64,000 nt of DNA from Pseudomonas sp. NKUCC02_KPG. GTDB taxonomy: Bacteria > Pseudomonadota > Gammaproteobacteria > Pseudomonadales > Pseudomonadaceae. The stretch spans positions 434,001-498,000 of the forward strand of contig NZ_JAHKRC010000001.1 in the NCBI RefSeq assembly GCF_019345465.1. Reading direction: 5' to 3'. Below the pieces are notes generated by a model, which worked only from the letters and a program-made list of their open reading frames with translations, searched no databases and had not been told where the DNA came from. Made by a program: the position numbers and the translations under genes. The first letter of the stretch is position 1; each line of letters opens with the position of its first letter. This document shows positions 30,979 through 39,394 of this stretch, piece after piece.

Positions 30979-31758
30979 TTAGCGTTGGCCGTAGATGTCG
31001 TACGTAAAGTACTTGGCCATGACCTGGTCGTATTTACCGTTGGCACGAATCGCATCAATGGCTGCGCTCAGGCGTGCAGCGTTGGCGGTGTCGCCTTTGC
31101 GCACCGCAATACCGGCGCCACGTCCGAAGTATTTCGGGTCGTTGATGTCCGGGCCAACCAGGGCGTAATCCTTGCCAGCCGGGGTTTTGATAAAACTCTC
31201 GTCGGTGTAGACGATGTCCGCCAGGGTGGCGTCCAGACGGCCCGAGGCCAGGTCGAGGAAGGCTTCATTCTGGGTGGAGTAGCGCACGACCACGACGCCC
31301 GCCGGCTCCAGCTGTTCGGTTGCAAAGCGGTCATACGTCGAAGAACGCTGCACGCCGAGACGCTTGCCCTCGAGGTCAACCTTGGGGTCGGTGAGCACAT
31401 TGCCCGCCTTCATCGCGAACTTGCCGGGGGTGTGGTAGTACTTTTTGCTGAAGTCCACCGACTTGAGGCGGTCTTCGGTAATCGACATCGAAGACAGCAC
31501 CGCATCAACCTTGCGCACCTTAAGTGAAGGGATCATGCCGTCGAACTCCTGGACGACCCAGGTGCATTTGGCCTTCATTTCTTCACACAGCGCATTGCCG
31601 ATGTCGTAGTCAAAACCACTGACTTCACCCTCAGGGGTTCTGAAGGAGAATGGCGGATAGGCCGCCTCGATGCCGATGCGCAGCGGCGCTTCATCGGCGT
31701 GAGCCATAAGGCTCGCAGCGCAAAGTGCCAATACACCTAGAAGTTCTGTCTTTTTCAA
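30979..31758 (-). CDS. Periplasmic amino-acid-binding protein (ArgT/HisJ-like)
   Basis: This 259-residue solute-binding protein of ABC family 3 has a signal peptide (GVLALCAASLMAHA). The N-terminal motif is LRIGIEAAYPPFSF, and the signature GFDYDIGNALCEEM is also present. The ligand-contact region is VDAVLSSMSITEDR. The start is TTG 31758, chosen because AGGAGT lies seven bases upstream and the signal peptide then begins with Lys-Lys. It heads the locus binding protein-permease-permease-deacylase-ATPase fragment. Confidence 0.9.
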   Translation of the reverse strand: MKKTELLGVLALCAASLMAHADEAPLRIGIEAAYPPFSFRTPEGEVSGFDYDIGNALCEEMKAKCTWVVQEFDGMIPSLKVRKVDAVLSSMSITEDRLKSVDFSKKYYHTPGKFAMKAGNVLTDPKVDLEGKRLGVQRSSTYDRFATEQLEPAGVVVVRYSTQNEAFLDLASGRLDATLADIVYTDESFIKTPAGKDYALVGPDINDPKYFGRGAGIAVRKGDTANAARLSAAIDAIRANGKYDQVMAKYFTYDIYGQR

Positions 31759-31900
31759 ATTATTGACTCCTGAAGGGGCGCCATCCGGGCTGGCTCGGTG
31801 GTTAAAACCCATGAGGGTGTGCGCCTATAAGTGACATGTATTATTTCAGAAATCAATATCGTGAAAATAAATATATCACCTACAGACAACATCTCTCCTT

Positions 31901-31984
31901 GTGGGAGCGGGCTTGCTCGCGATGGCATCACGCAGTCATGCAGGCAGACCGCGTCGTCTGAATCACGAGCAAGCCCGCTCACAC
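31901..31984. repeat. REP doublet (GTGGGAGCGGGCTTGCTCGCG family)
   Basis: The left arm GTGGGAGCGGGCTTGCTCGC is at 31901-31920. The right arm GAGCAAGCCCGCTCACAC, ending at 31984, is its near inverse. It lies between the amino-acid transporter and the DUF1302 gene. Confidence 0.85.
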
Positions 31985-32001
31985 AAAAGAGAGAGGGGGT
32001 G

Positions 32002-33759
32002 TCAGAACTTCACGCCCAGCGTCAACGCTACAAAATCCCGGTCACTGAGGGTGTTGTAGCGCCCGCCAAAGAAATTGGTGTACGACAGGCTGCTGGTGTA
32101 GGTGCTTTGGTATTCGCCGTCCAGACCGAAGGTGATGGCTTTGCGACCCTCTTCGAAGTTGGCATTGGGGCCAGGGGAATAGCCGCTGATGTCATGGGAC
32201 CAGCCCAGATTGGGCTTGAGGTTCACACCGGGCAGGACGCTGTTGTATTCCCACACCGCCCGGCCACGGTAGCCCCAGGAAGTGGCAGTGGTGAAGCCGT
32301 CGTTGCCGTCTGAACCGAACACCGGGTCCCGGCCATAACGCAGGTCTGAGGGGCTATCCAGTCCGCCCACATACGTCACACCCACTTCACCGGTCACGGT
32401 CAGGCGATTGGCCCCCATGGCGTTGTCGAAAACATGGCTGAGCGAGGTCTGGAACCGGGTAATTTCCTTGCGCCGATAGCCCTGCACATCCGCGCCGGGA
32501 GTCACGGTCAATGGCGATGCGTCTGCAAGCCCGGGCAGCAGCGTGACATTGGCATACAGCAGGTCATTGCTGTTGAGTTGCACCGGCGCATTGGGGCGAT
32601 AGCTCAACTCGCCTTTCCAGCGCGTGCCTGTGGATAACGTCGTGGCGAAGCTCAAACCATACAGACGGATATCTTCGGGGTACTCGACGTAGTAGCTGGA
32701 GTTACCGGCGACGATCATCGGCGCCAGCGCCCCTGCACCTGATGCCGCGTTGTAGGCCGACTGCGGCGCAGCGCCCGCGCTGAGGATCGGGTCGCGGCTG
32801 TGGTAATTCATGAAGTAGGCACCAAACTCGGTGTCCAGCGGCTCAAACACATAGTGCATGGCCACGCCAAACTGGCCGCTGTTGCGCGCATTGCGATCGG
32901 CTCCGCGACGCACCAGAACGCCCTCGCCGTTCACGTCGACACCCGCGCCGGTGAGGGCCGCGAGGTCCGCCACATCGAGCGCTGAGCGCTTGCTCATCAC
33001 GCGATAGTTGCCGCTGCAACCGTCAGCCATCACGTCGGACCGGGAGAAAAACGTCCCGCAGTTATCCGCTTCCGATTGCTCCCAATCCAGTTGATAAAAA
33101 GCGTCGGCCGACAGATTGTCGGTCAGGTTTTGCGAGATATAGAACAGGTTGACCGGCACCAGACCGTCTTTGTATTCAGTACCGGGACGCCGATAGGCAG
33201 ACGCGTCAGTGGGGTTGATCCCATTGATCCCGCCACCGATAAATTCGCTTTCGCCCCAACTGACCACCTGCTTGCCCAGACGTACCGCGCCAGGCTGATC
33301 GGCAATCGCGTAGTTGTGATACACGAAGGCATCCAGCAGTTGTGTACCGGCAGATTGGGCACTGGCTTTTCGTCCGCGGTCACTGATGGCTTTGAAGGGG
33401 CGACTGTCGTCTTGCAGTTCGAAGTCGTACCAATACTTGCCACGCACGAACAGGCCACTGTCACCGTACTTCAGCTCCAGCGCGTGCATGCCGGTAAAAA
33501 TCTTTGAGAAGGTTTCGCCGCGCTTGAAGTTGAGGCGGCCATCATCCGAGATTTCGGATTGCCCCTTGCCGCCATTGTTGGCGCCAATCAAGTTACGGTC
33601 GGCCTTGGCGGTGGACCAACTGGCACCGATGGACAACTCGGAATCGATCTGGCCCTCGACCGGGCCGATATTGAAGCTTACGCCCCAGGCGGACGTCGAC
33701 GCGAGGCTGACTGCCAGCGCCAGCTTGGCGCGGCGCCAGGACCGGTTGACTGAGGACAT
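32002..33759 (-). CDS. DUF1302 family outer-membrane protein
   Basis: This 585-residue protein has a signal peptide (LALAVSLASTSAWG), the DUF1302 N-terminal motif VSFNIGPVEGQIDSELSIG and many alternating aromatic/polar strands. It ends in a terminal aromatic residue (LGVKF), as expected of a beta-barrel. Members are often next to a DUF1329 lipoprotein gene and appear in catabolic clusters. No DUF1329 partner is present here. The biochemical role is unknown. GGAG precedes ATG 33759. Confidence 0.88.
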   Translation of the reverse strand: MSSVNRSWRRAKLALAVSLASTSAWGVSFNIGPVEGQIDSELSIGASWSTAKADRNLIGANNGGKGQSEISDDGRLNFKRGETFSKIFTGMHALELKYGDSGLFVRGKYWYDFELQDDSRPFKAISDRGRKASAQSAGTQLLDAFVYHNYAIADQPGAVRLGKQVVSWGESEFIGGGINGINPTDASAYRRPGTEYKDGLVPVNLFYISQNLTDNLSADAFYQLDWEQSEADNCGTFFSRSDVMADGCSGNYRVMSKRSALDVADLAALTGAGVDVNGEGVLVRRGADRNARNSGQFGVAMHYVFEPLDTEFGAYFMNYHSRDPILSAGAAPQSAYNAASGAGALAPMIVAGNSSYYVEYPEDIRLYGLSFATTLSTGTRWKGELSYRPNAPVQLNSNDLLYANVTLLPGLADASPLTVTPGADVQGYRRKEITRFQTSLSHVFDNAMGANRLTVTGEVGVTYVGGLDSPSDLRYGRDPVFGSDGNDGFTTATSWGYRGRAVWEYNSVLPGVNLKPNLGWSHDISGYSPGPNANFEEGRKAITFGLDGEYQSTYTSSLSYTNFFGGRYNTLSDRDFVALTLGVKF

Positions 33760-33840
33760 CGATACTTCTCCGTGGGCACACTGCAATTAGCCCGCAAGGA
33801 TGAAGCAAATCCAGATTTTGACAAGAACACTCCCGCCCCC

Positions 33841-33917
33841 GTAGTCGCTGCCGAAGGCTGCGAGCTTTTAATTAATCGCTATCAGATCAAAAGCTCGCAG
33901 CCTTCGGCAGCGACTAC
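33841..33917. repeat. REP-type perfect inverted repeat
   Basis: The 29-bp arms at 33841-33869 and 33889-33917 are exact inverses. Each contains GTAGTCGCTGCCGAAGGCTG. The spacer is 19 bases of A+T-rich sequence. It lies between the converging ends/starts of the DUF1302 and LysE-type genes. Confidence 0.9.
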
Positions 33918-33926
33918 GCATAGCGA

Positions 33927-34556
33927 TCAGTGCATCTCGGTAAACGCCAGCTTCACGCCCAGCGCCACCAGCACTGCGCCCATGGTGCGATCAAACCAGT
34001 GGCCCATGCGGGCAAAGCCGGTGCGTACGCGCTGATGGCTGAACAGCATGGCGACCATGCAAAACCACAGCCCGGTGGCAACCGCGAGGTACACGCCGTA
34101 GCCCGCCTGGATCGACAGCGGCGTATGCGGGTTGATCACCACGGTGAACAACGACAGGAAAAACAGTGTCGCCTTGGGGTTCAGGCCATTGGTGACAAAA
34201 CCCGAAGTGAACGCCCCGCGAGCCGTACGCTCGCCCACCGGCAAGGCGGCGGCCAGTGCTGCCGGATCGGCCGGCTTGGCCCGCAGCGCCTTGAAGCCGA
34301 TGTACAGCAGGTAAGCCGCGGCCAGCCACTTCAGGGCGTTAAACAGCACAATGGATTGCGACACAATGATCCCGATGCCCAACAGCGAATAACCGACATG
34401 GACGAAAATCGCCGTGCCAACACCAAAGGCGGTAAAGATGCCGGCGCGGCGACCGTGGGTCACGCTCTCGCGAACCACCACGGCAAAATCCGGCCCGGGG
34501 CTGGCCACAGCCAACAGGTGAATCAGGGCAACGGTCAAAAATTCTGTCCAGTACAT
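33927..34556 (-). CDS. LysE/RhtB family amino-acid exporter
   Basis: This 209-residue inner-membrane protein has about six helices and the family motif ASPGPDFAVVVRES at residues ~18-31. A second block is FVTNGLNPKATLFFLSLF. Related proteins export homoserine, threonine or lysine; the substrate here is not determinable. GGAG lies six bases before ATG 34556. It is divergent from the hydroxyacid dehydrogenase gene. Confidence 0.92.
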   Translation of the reverse strand: MYWTEFLTVALIHLLAVASPGPDFAVVVRESVTHGRRAGIFTAFGVGTAIFVHVGYSLLGIGIIVSQSIVLFNALKWLAAAYLLYIGFKALRAKPADPAALAAALPVGERTARGAFTSGFVTNGLNPKATLFFLSLFTVVINPHTPLSIQAGYGVYLAVATGLWFCMVAMLFSHQRVRTGFARMGHWFDRTMGAVLVALGVKLAFTEMH

Positions 34557-34636
34557 GCACGGCTCCATTACAAATTGTTTCTTCTGTTAGGCTCGCCACA
34601 TTACGCCTTCATTTCACAGCACAAAAGGTACAGTTG

Positions 34637-35602
34637 ATGACTAACACTCAGCGCGCCGTATTCCTTGATTACACCTCACTGGATCTGGGCGACCTCGACC
34701 TTGACCCGCTGCGTCGAAGCTTCGGCGATCTGCAGGTGTGGTCGGACACCACCCCCGGGAATGTGATCGAGCGTCTGCAAGGCGCCAGTGTAGCCATCAG
34801 CAACAAAGTCCAGCTCAACGCCCACACCCTCGCCGCGTGCCCGGAGCTGAAGCTGATTCTGGTAGCCGCCACCGGCACCAACAACGTCGACCTTGAAGCC
34901 GCCCGCGCCCAGGGGATTACCGTCGCCAACTGCCAGGGATACGGCACGCCCTCGGTGGCACAGCACACCCTGGGCCTGCTGCTGGCACTGGCGACACGCC
35001 TGGTCGACTACAACAAGGCCGTGGCCGACGGCCAGTGGCAGCAAGCCAAACAGTTCTGCCTGCTGGACTTCCCGATTGTGGAGCTGGAAGGCAAGACCCT
35101 GGGCCTGTTCGGCCATGGCGAGCTGGGCAGTGCGGTGGCCAGGCTGGCCGAAGCCTTCGGCATGCGCGTATTGATCGGCCAGATCCCGGGCCGCCCGGCC
35201 CATGCCGACCGCCTTACGCTGGACGAACTGCTGCCCCAGGTCGACGCCCTGACCTTCCACTGCCCGCTCACTGAACACACGCGCAACTTTATCGGTGCCC
35301 GCGAGCTGGCACTGCTCAAGCCCGGTGCCTTTGTGGTCAACACCGCACGCGGCGGCATCATCGACGAACAGGCACTGGCCGACGCCCTGCGCAGCGGCCA
35401 TCTGGGTGGTGCGGCGACCGACGTGCTGAGCGTCGAACCTCCCCGCGACGGCAACGTGTTGCTGTCAGCCGACATCCCGCGCCTGATCATTACCCCGCAC
35501 AGCGCGTGGGGCAGCCGCGAGGCGCGCCAGCGCATCGTCGGCCAACTGGCACAAAACGCCGAAGCGTTCTTCAACGGTACAGCGCTGCGGGTCGTCAGTT
35601 GA
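34637..35602 (+). CDS. D-2-hydroxyacid dehydrogenase (glycerate/phosphoglycerate dehydrogenase-like)
   Basis: This 321-residue NAD(P)-dependent oxidoreductase has the cofactor motif GLFGHGELGSAVARL near residue 150. The catalytic Arg is in NTARGGIIDEQAL, the Glu region is DVLSVEPPRDGN, and the His is in ITPHSAWGSREARQR. Its overall resemblance is to HprA/hydroxypyruvate reductases. It probably acts in glyoxylate, glycerate or serine metabolism, but the exact substrate is not assigned. Confidence 0.9.
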   Translation: MTNTQRAVFLDYTSLDLGDLDLDPLRRSFGDLQVWSDTTPGNVIERLQGASVAISNKVQLNAHTLAACPELKLILVAATGTNNVDLEAARAQGITVANCQGYGTPSVAQHTLGLLLALATRLVDYNKAVADGQWQQAKQFCLLDFPIVELEGKTLGLFGHGELGSAVARLAEAFGMRVLIGQIPGRPAHADRLTLDELLPQVDALTFHCPLTEHTRNFIGARELALLKPGAFVVNTARGGIIDEQALADALRSGHLGGAATDVLSVEPPRDGNVLLSADIPRLIITPHSAWGSREARQRIVGQLAQNAEAFFNGTALRVVS

Positions 35603-35632
35603 TAGACTGCGCCCCTTTTTGAGGAGCAGATT

Positions 35633-36631
35633 ATGGATCCGCGCAGTGAAGTACTGCTTCGTCAGCCTGAATACTTTCAAGGTTCGGTGCTGTTGGTCGG
35701 CTTGCCGGCTGACGAACTACTCGGCGAATTGCCCGATGCCCACGGCTGGTGCTGGCATGCCGGTGACCAGGCCGTGCTCGACGCCCGTTTTGAAGGCCGT
35801 GTGCAGTTTGGTGTCGAAATCCCTGAACGGGCATTCGACACCGCCGTGGTCTTTCTGCCCAAGTCCAAGGAACTGAGCGACTACGTGCTCAAGGCCGTGG
35901 CCGCTCGCTTGCCCAATGCCGATGTGTTTCTGGTTGGCGAAAAAAAGGGCGGCATTGAAGGCGCCTCCAAACAACTGATCCCGTTCGGCAAGCCGCGCAA
36001 ACTCGACAGCGCACGGCACTGCCAGCTGTGGCAAGTGACGGTGGACAACGCTCCGCCAGTGCCCGTGCTGCAAGAGCTGGCGCAACATTACGAACTGCCC
36101 CTCGCCGAAGGCCCGCTGAAAGTCGTCAGCCTGCCTGGCGTGTTCAGCCACGGGCGCCTGGATCGCGGCAGCGCCTTGCTGCTTGAGCATCTGGACAAAC
36201 TGCCCAGCGGCCACGTGCTGGACTTCGGCTGCGGCGCGGGCGTGCTCGGCGCTGCAGTCAAGCGGCGTTACCCGCACAACACCGTCACCTTGCTCGACGT
36301 GGATGCTTTCGCCACTGCCAGCAGCCGCCTGACCCTTGCGGCCAACGGCCTGGAAGGCGACGTGATTACAGGTAACGGTATCGACGCAGCGCCCATGGGC
36401 TTGAACTCGATCCTGAGCAACCCGCCGTTCCATGTCGGGGTGCACACCGATTACCACGCCACCGAAAACCTGCTGCAAAAAGCGGTCAAACATCTGAAAA
36501 CAGGTGGCGAACTTCGGATTGTGGCCAACAGCTTCCTGCGCTATCAACCGCTGATCGAAGAGCATTTCGGTGCCTGTGCGGTCAAGGCTGAAGGTCAGGG
36601 TTTCCGGATTTACAGCGCCAAGCGCCGTTAA
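35633..36631 (+). CDS. rsmC: 16S rRNA (guanine(1207)-N(2))-methyltransferase
   Basis: RsmC methylates G1207 in helix 34 of 16S rRNA. The 332-residue protein has a degenerate N-terminal methyltransferase-like domain (1-~165) and a functional C-terminal SAM domain. The SAM domain has [27 protein letters not shown] and the catalytic NPPF motif ([14 protein letters not shown]), then [14 protein letters not shown]. The length is closer to RsmC than to RlmG. GAGGAG lies upstream of the ATG. Confidence 0.9.
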   Translation: MDPRSEVLLRQPEYFQGSVLLVGLPADELLGELPDAHGWCWHAGDQAVLDARFEGRVQFGVEIPERAFDTAVVFLPKSKELSDYVLKAVAARLPNADVFLVGEKKGGIEGASKQLIPFGKPRKLDSARHCQLWQVTVDNAPPVPVLQELAQHYELPLAEGPLKVVSLPGVFSHGRLDRGSALLLEHLDKLPSGHVLDFGCGAGVLGAAVKRRYPHNTVTLLDVDAFATASSRLTLAANGLEGDVITGNGIDAAPMGLNSILSNPPFHVGVHTDYHATENLLQKAVKHLKTGGELRIVANSFLRYQPLIEEHFGACAVKAEGQGFRIYSAKRR

Positions 36632-36661
36632 ACACATTGTGAAATAAGGGCTTGCCGGATC

Positions 36662-36682
36662 GGATTTGCCTAGGCAGAATCC
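36662..36682. other. Palindrome upstream of the Mn riboswitch
   Basis: GGATT-TGCCTAGGCA-G-AATCC is a 10-bp perfect palindrome with extended arms. It overlaps a plausible -10 (CAGAAT) with TTGCCG 17 bases upstream. It could be a regulator operator or a 5' stem of the leader. Confidence 0.45.
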
Positions 36683-36684
36683 GC

Positions 36685-36793
36685 TCCGTCCTAGGGGAGT
36701 AGTCTCCCACGAGCGCCATGCTCGTCCGGCATACGTCAACATACTTGGTCAACAGACCATGGCGTATGCGACCCAGGTGTCCGCACAGACGGA
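36685..36793 (+). ncRNA. yybP-ykoY (manganese-sensing) riboswitch aptamer
   Basis: The landmarks of this family are present: GGGGAGTAG at 36694-36702 and the ACGTCAACATAC loop at 36733-36744. GCATACG (36729-36735) pairs with CGTATGC (36763-36769). A perfect 6-bp closing stem is formed by TCCGTC (36685-36690) and GACGGA (36788-36793). Known members bind Mn2+ and switch on Mn exporters. The downstream gene is a TMEM165/GDT1 protein, an accepted member of that regulon. Confidence 0.9.
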
Positions 36794-36810
36794 CCGGGGT
36801 TTGACAAGAC

Positions 36811-36882
36811 CTATGACACGAACACCTTACCCGGGGCGGGAAGGCTGTACGTGTCATAGCCGTGTCGACCCGCCCCTGGAAG
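36811..36882 (+). promoter_or_regulatory. Riboswitch expression platform before the Mn exporter
   Basis: CTATGACACG (36811-36820) pairs perfectly with CGTGTCATAG (36850-36859). GGGGCGGG (36833-36840) lies in that hairpin's loop and can pair with CCCGCCCC (36869-36876), which ends two bases before the GGAAG ribosome-binding site (36878-36882). The two pairings compete or form a pseudoknot, which suggests translational control. Inference from complementarity only. Confidence 0.6.
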
Positions 36883-36889
36883 CCACCTG

Positions 36890-37477
36890 ATGATGCTCGA
36901 TTCCTTACTCGTTCCTACCGCAATTGTTGCCTTGGCCGAAATCGGCGACAAGACGCAGCTGCTCGCCCTCATTCTTGCCGCTCGCTTTCGCAAACCCTGG
37001 CCGATTATCGCCGGCATCGTGGTCGCGACCCTGGCCAACCATGCCGCGGCCGGTGCCGTAGGCGCCTGGTTCAGCACCTTCTTCAGTGACGCCATGCTGC
37101 ACTGGATCCTCGCGGCAAGCTTTACCGCTACTGCGTTGTGGACCCTGGTGCCCGACAAGATGGACGACGACGAAGCCAGCACCGCGCGCAAGTACGGGCC
37201 TTTCGTTACCACCCTGATTACATTCTTCATTGCCGAAATCGGCGACAAGACCCAAGTGGCGACCGTGATGCTCGCGGCCCAATACCCGGACTTGTGGCTG
37301 GTCATTATCGGCACCACCCTGGGCATGCTGATTGCCAACGTGCCGGTGGTTCTGGCGGGTAACTTTGCCGCTGACAAACTGCCGCTGACCCTGATCCGCC
37401 GCCTGGCAGCCACCGCGTTTGTCGTACTGGCCATCGTGGCTGTGTACAAGGCGATGCAGATCAGCGGCTGGGTTTAA
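36890..37477 (+). CDS. TMEM165/GDT1 (UPF0016) family manganese exporter
   Basis: This 195-residue inner-membrane protein has two homologous halves, each with the signature E-x-G-D-K-T. These are ALAEIGDKTQLLALIL at about residue 17 and IAEIGDKTQVATVML at about residue 115, and they line the cation site. Bacterial members (Mnx/MneA) export Mn2+. The upstream yybP-ykoY riboswitch supports the same role here. Two start codons are adjacent (36890 and 36893). Confidence 0.92.
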   Translation: MMLDSLLVPTAIVALAEIGDKTQLLALILAARFRKPWPIIAGIVVATLANHAAAGAVGAWFSTFFSDAMLHWILAASFTATALWTLVPDKMDDDEASTARKYGPFVTTLITFFIAEIGDKTQVATVMLAAQYPDLWLVIIGTTLGMLIANVPVVLAGNFAADKLPLTLIRRLAATAFVVLAIVAVYKAMQISGWV

Positions 37478-37482
37478 TGACT

Positions 37483-37568
37483 TGTAGTCGCTGCCGCAGG
37501 CGGCGACGGGGTGCGAAGCGACCCTGAAGGTCCTTCGGCCCTTATCGCAGCCTGCGGCAGCGACTACA
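37483..37568. repeat. REP doublet (TGTAGTCGCTGCCG family)
   Basis: TGTAGTCGCTGCCGCAGGC on the left and GCCTGCGGCAGCGACTACA on the right form inverted arms. They flank an inner CTGAAGG/CCTTCGG-type stem. It lies six bases after the Mn exporter stop and may serve as its 3' end. Confidence 0.85.
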
Positions 37569-37588
37569 GGAGTGCGCAACGCCCGAAG

Positions 37589-38410
37589 TTACTGGGTTTT
37601 CGGGGCTTGCTGATAAAGCGGCATCACCTTCGGAATCGCCCCTTGCAGCGCTGCAATCCGGCTGCTGGAGGCCGGGTGAGTGCTCATGAATTCAGGCGGT
37701 GCATCCTGTGATTGCTGAGCCATTTTCTGCCACAGGGTGATCGCCGCATTCGGGTTGTAACCCGCACGTGCTGCCAGCTCCAGGCCGATCAGGTCTGCTT
37801 CGTTTTCATTGCTGCGACTATTGGGCAAGGTCAGGCTGTAGTTCACCACCGTGTCGGCCAGCCCCAGGCTGTCCTGCCCCAACCCCAGCAATGCGCCAGC
37901 ACCTTGCTTGGCTATCTCGATGCCATAAGCCTTGGACATGGATTCACGCCCGTGCTCACGCAAGGCGTGGGCAATTTCATGGCCCATGATCGCGGCGATT
38001 TCATCATCACTGAGTTTGAGCTGATCGATGATCCCGCTGTAAAAGATGATCTTGCCGCCAGGGCCACAGTTGGCATTGAGCTCGTCACTCTTGATCAGAT
38101 TGACTTCCCAGTTCCATTGCGCGGAATCCGGGCGAAAGGCCGGGGCCTGGGCAATCAGTCGGTTGGCGATTGCCTGCAAACGCCTGGCGTTGGCGCTGGT
38201 CTTGTCCAGGGCGCCCTTGGTGCTCGCCTCGCTGACTGTCTGCTGATAAGACTGCGCGTACATCTGGTCAACCTGCTGGCTCGACAGCATGCTGAACATG
38301 TACTGCTTGCGTTCGACACCGACCGCACCGCCATTGGTGGTATTCACCGCCTGGCAACCGCCGAGCAATAACCCGGCCCCCATCGCGCACACTACCGCTA
38401 ACTTACCCAT
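37589..38410 (-). CDS. M48 family metalloprotease lipoprotein (LoiP/YggG-like)
   Basis: This 273-residue lipoprotein has the signal and lipobox LLLGGCQA. The zinc-protease motif HEIAH is at residues 144-148 (IMGHEIAHALREHGRE), followed by the third-ligand region NENEADLIGLELAARAGYNP. Related LoiP/BepA proteases act on misassembled outer-membrane proteins in the periplasm. Monocistronic. Confidence 0.93.
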   Translation of the reverse strand: MGKLAVVCAMGAGLLLGGCQAVNTTNGGAVGVERKQYMFSMLSSQQVDQMYAQSYQQTVSEASTKGALDKTSANARRLQAIANRLIAQAPAFRPDSAQWNWEVNLIKSDELNANCGPGGKIIFYSGIIDQLKLSDDEIAAIMGHEIAHALREHGRESMSKAYGIEIAKQGAGALLGLGQDSLGLADTVVNYSLTLPNSRSNENEADLIGLELAARAGYNPNAAITLWQKMAQQSQDAPPEFMSTHPASSSRIAALQGAIPKVMPLYQQAPKTQ

Positions 38411-38444
38411 CGAAGATCTCCATAAAGAGGGTGCGCATCGTATC

Positions 38445-39071
38445 TCAACCCGGCGTCAGGCACTCGGGCGCATTGAGCTTTGGATCATTGACCAGATTGG
38501 CCAATGGTCGTTCGCGCAGCGGCGTCTGCGGGCTGGCCAGCAGCGCCTGCAGCACATGAAGAGGGGTTTGAGGGTCAAGCCAGGCCTGCTGGCCCGCCTC
38601 ATCCAGAATCAATGGACGGCGCTGGCTGGCCGCGGCCTGGGTAATCACCGCCGTACTCAGCCACACATGCCCCTCTACCGGGTAAGCCTCCCAGATACCG
38701 GCAAAAAACAGCGAAGCACCCTCTCCCGGAGTCAGCCAGTAAGGACGTTTGCGGGTGGTGCCGCGCCATTCGTAAAAACCGTTGGCCGGGATCAGGCAGC
38801 GCCGCTGGCGCAAGGCGTCGCGAAACATCGGCTGTTCGGCCACGGTTTCAGCCCGGGCATGGGCAGGAGTGCGCGACAGGTCGGTCAGCCAGGCAGGGGT
38901 CAGGCCCCATCGGGCCCGTGCCAGTTCGCGCTGGCCAGGCTCTGCACCTGCACGCAGGATCAATACCGAATCATTGGGCGAAATATTCCACTGGGCCTGC
39001 TGATCCGCCGGAAAACCGGGCAAGGCTGCAAACGCAGGGTTCCAGCGAAACAGGGCAAAACGTCCACACAT
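38445..39071 (-). CDS. YedK/HMCES (SRAP) family DNA-protein crosslink protein, variant
   Basis: This 208-residue SRAP-domain protein would crosslink to abasic sites in single-stranded DNA through Cys2 (MCGRFAL), which becomes N-terminal after Met removal. The conserved Asn/Glu blocks IPANGFYEWRG and FFAGIWEAY are present. The usual segment containing the catalytic histidine (HxRMPVI) is replaced by TQAAASQRRPLILD, with no histidine visible there. It is therefore either a divergent subfamily or altered in activity. ATG 39071 is fixed by the Cys2 rule. Confidence 0.86.
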   Translation of the reverse strand: MCGRFALFRWNPAFAALPGFPADQQAQWNISPNDSVLILRAGAEPGQRELARARWGLTPAWLTDLSRTPAHARAETVAEQPMFRDALRQRRCLIPANGFYEWRGTTRKRPYWLTPGEGASLFFAGIWEAYPVEGHVWLSTAVITQAAASQRRPLILDEAGQQAWLDPQTPLHVLQALLASPQTPLRERPLANLVNDPKLNAPECLTPG

Positions 39072-39121
39072 GGGGCAGCACAACTCTTCATCTATAGATC
39101 AGTGAAATAACGTCGCCAGTT

Positions 39122-39382
39122 TCAGCAGTCCAGCACATCGGGGAAACCCTCGGGCTCATCGCCCGCCACCGGTGACGCGGCATTGTACGCATCGATCAAC
39201 TCCCGCGCGTATTGCGCGCGATCATTGGCAACCGCCAAACCGAGCAGGCCGAACACGGGCAGCTCGCCGGTGGCACCGATCAGGTCGCGTCCCTCAAGCC
39301 GCGCCTCCACCCCTTCACTGGCAAGCATGCCCAGCAACAGCTCGGCTTCCATCAGGTTTTCGGGCTCGTAGATGCGCTGCAT
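39122..39382 (-). CDS. DUF2007 putative signal-transducing protein
   Basis: This 86-residue protein has a PII-like/DUF2007 pattern, MQRIYEPENLMEAELLLGML then GVEARLEGRDLIGATGELPV. Function is unknown. It lies 12 bases downstream of the small CPxCG protein gene and is probably co-transcribed with it. ATG 39382 matches the family N-terminus. Confidence 0.85.
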   Translation of the reverse strand: MQRIYEPENLMEAELLLGMLASEGVEARLEGRDLIGATGELPVFGLLGLAVANDRAQYARELIDAYNAASPVAGDEPEGFPDVLDC

Positions 39383-39394
39383 GATTGTCACTCG

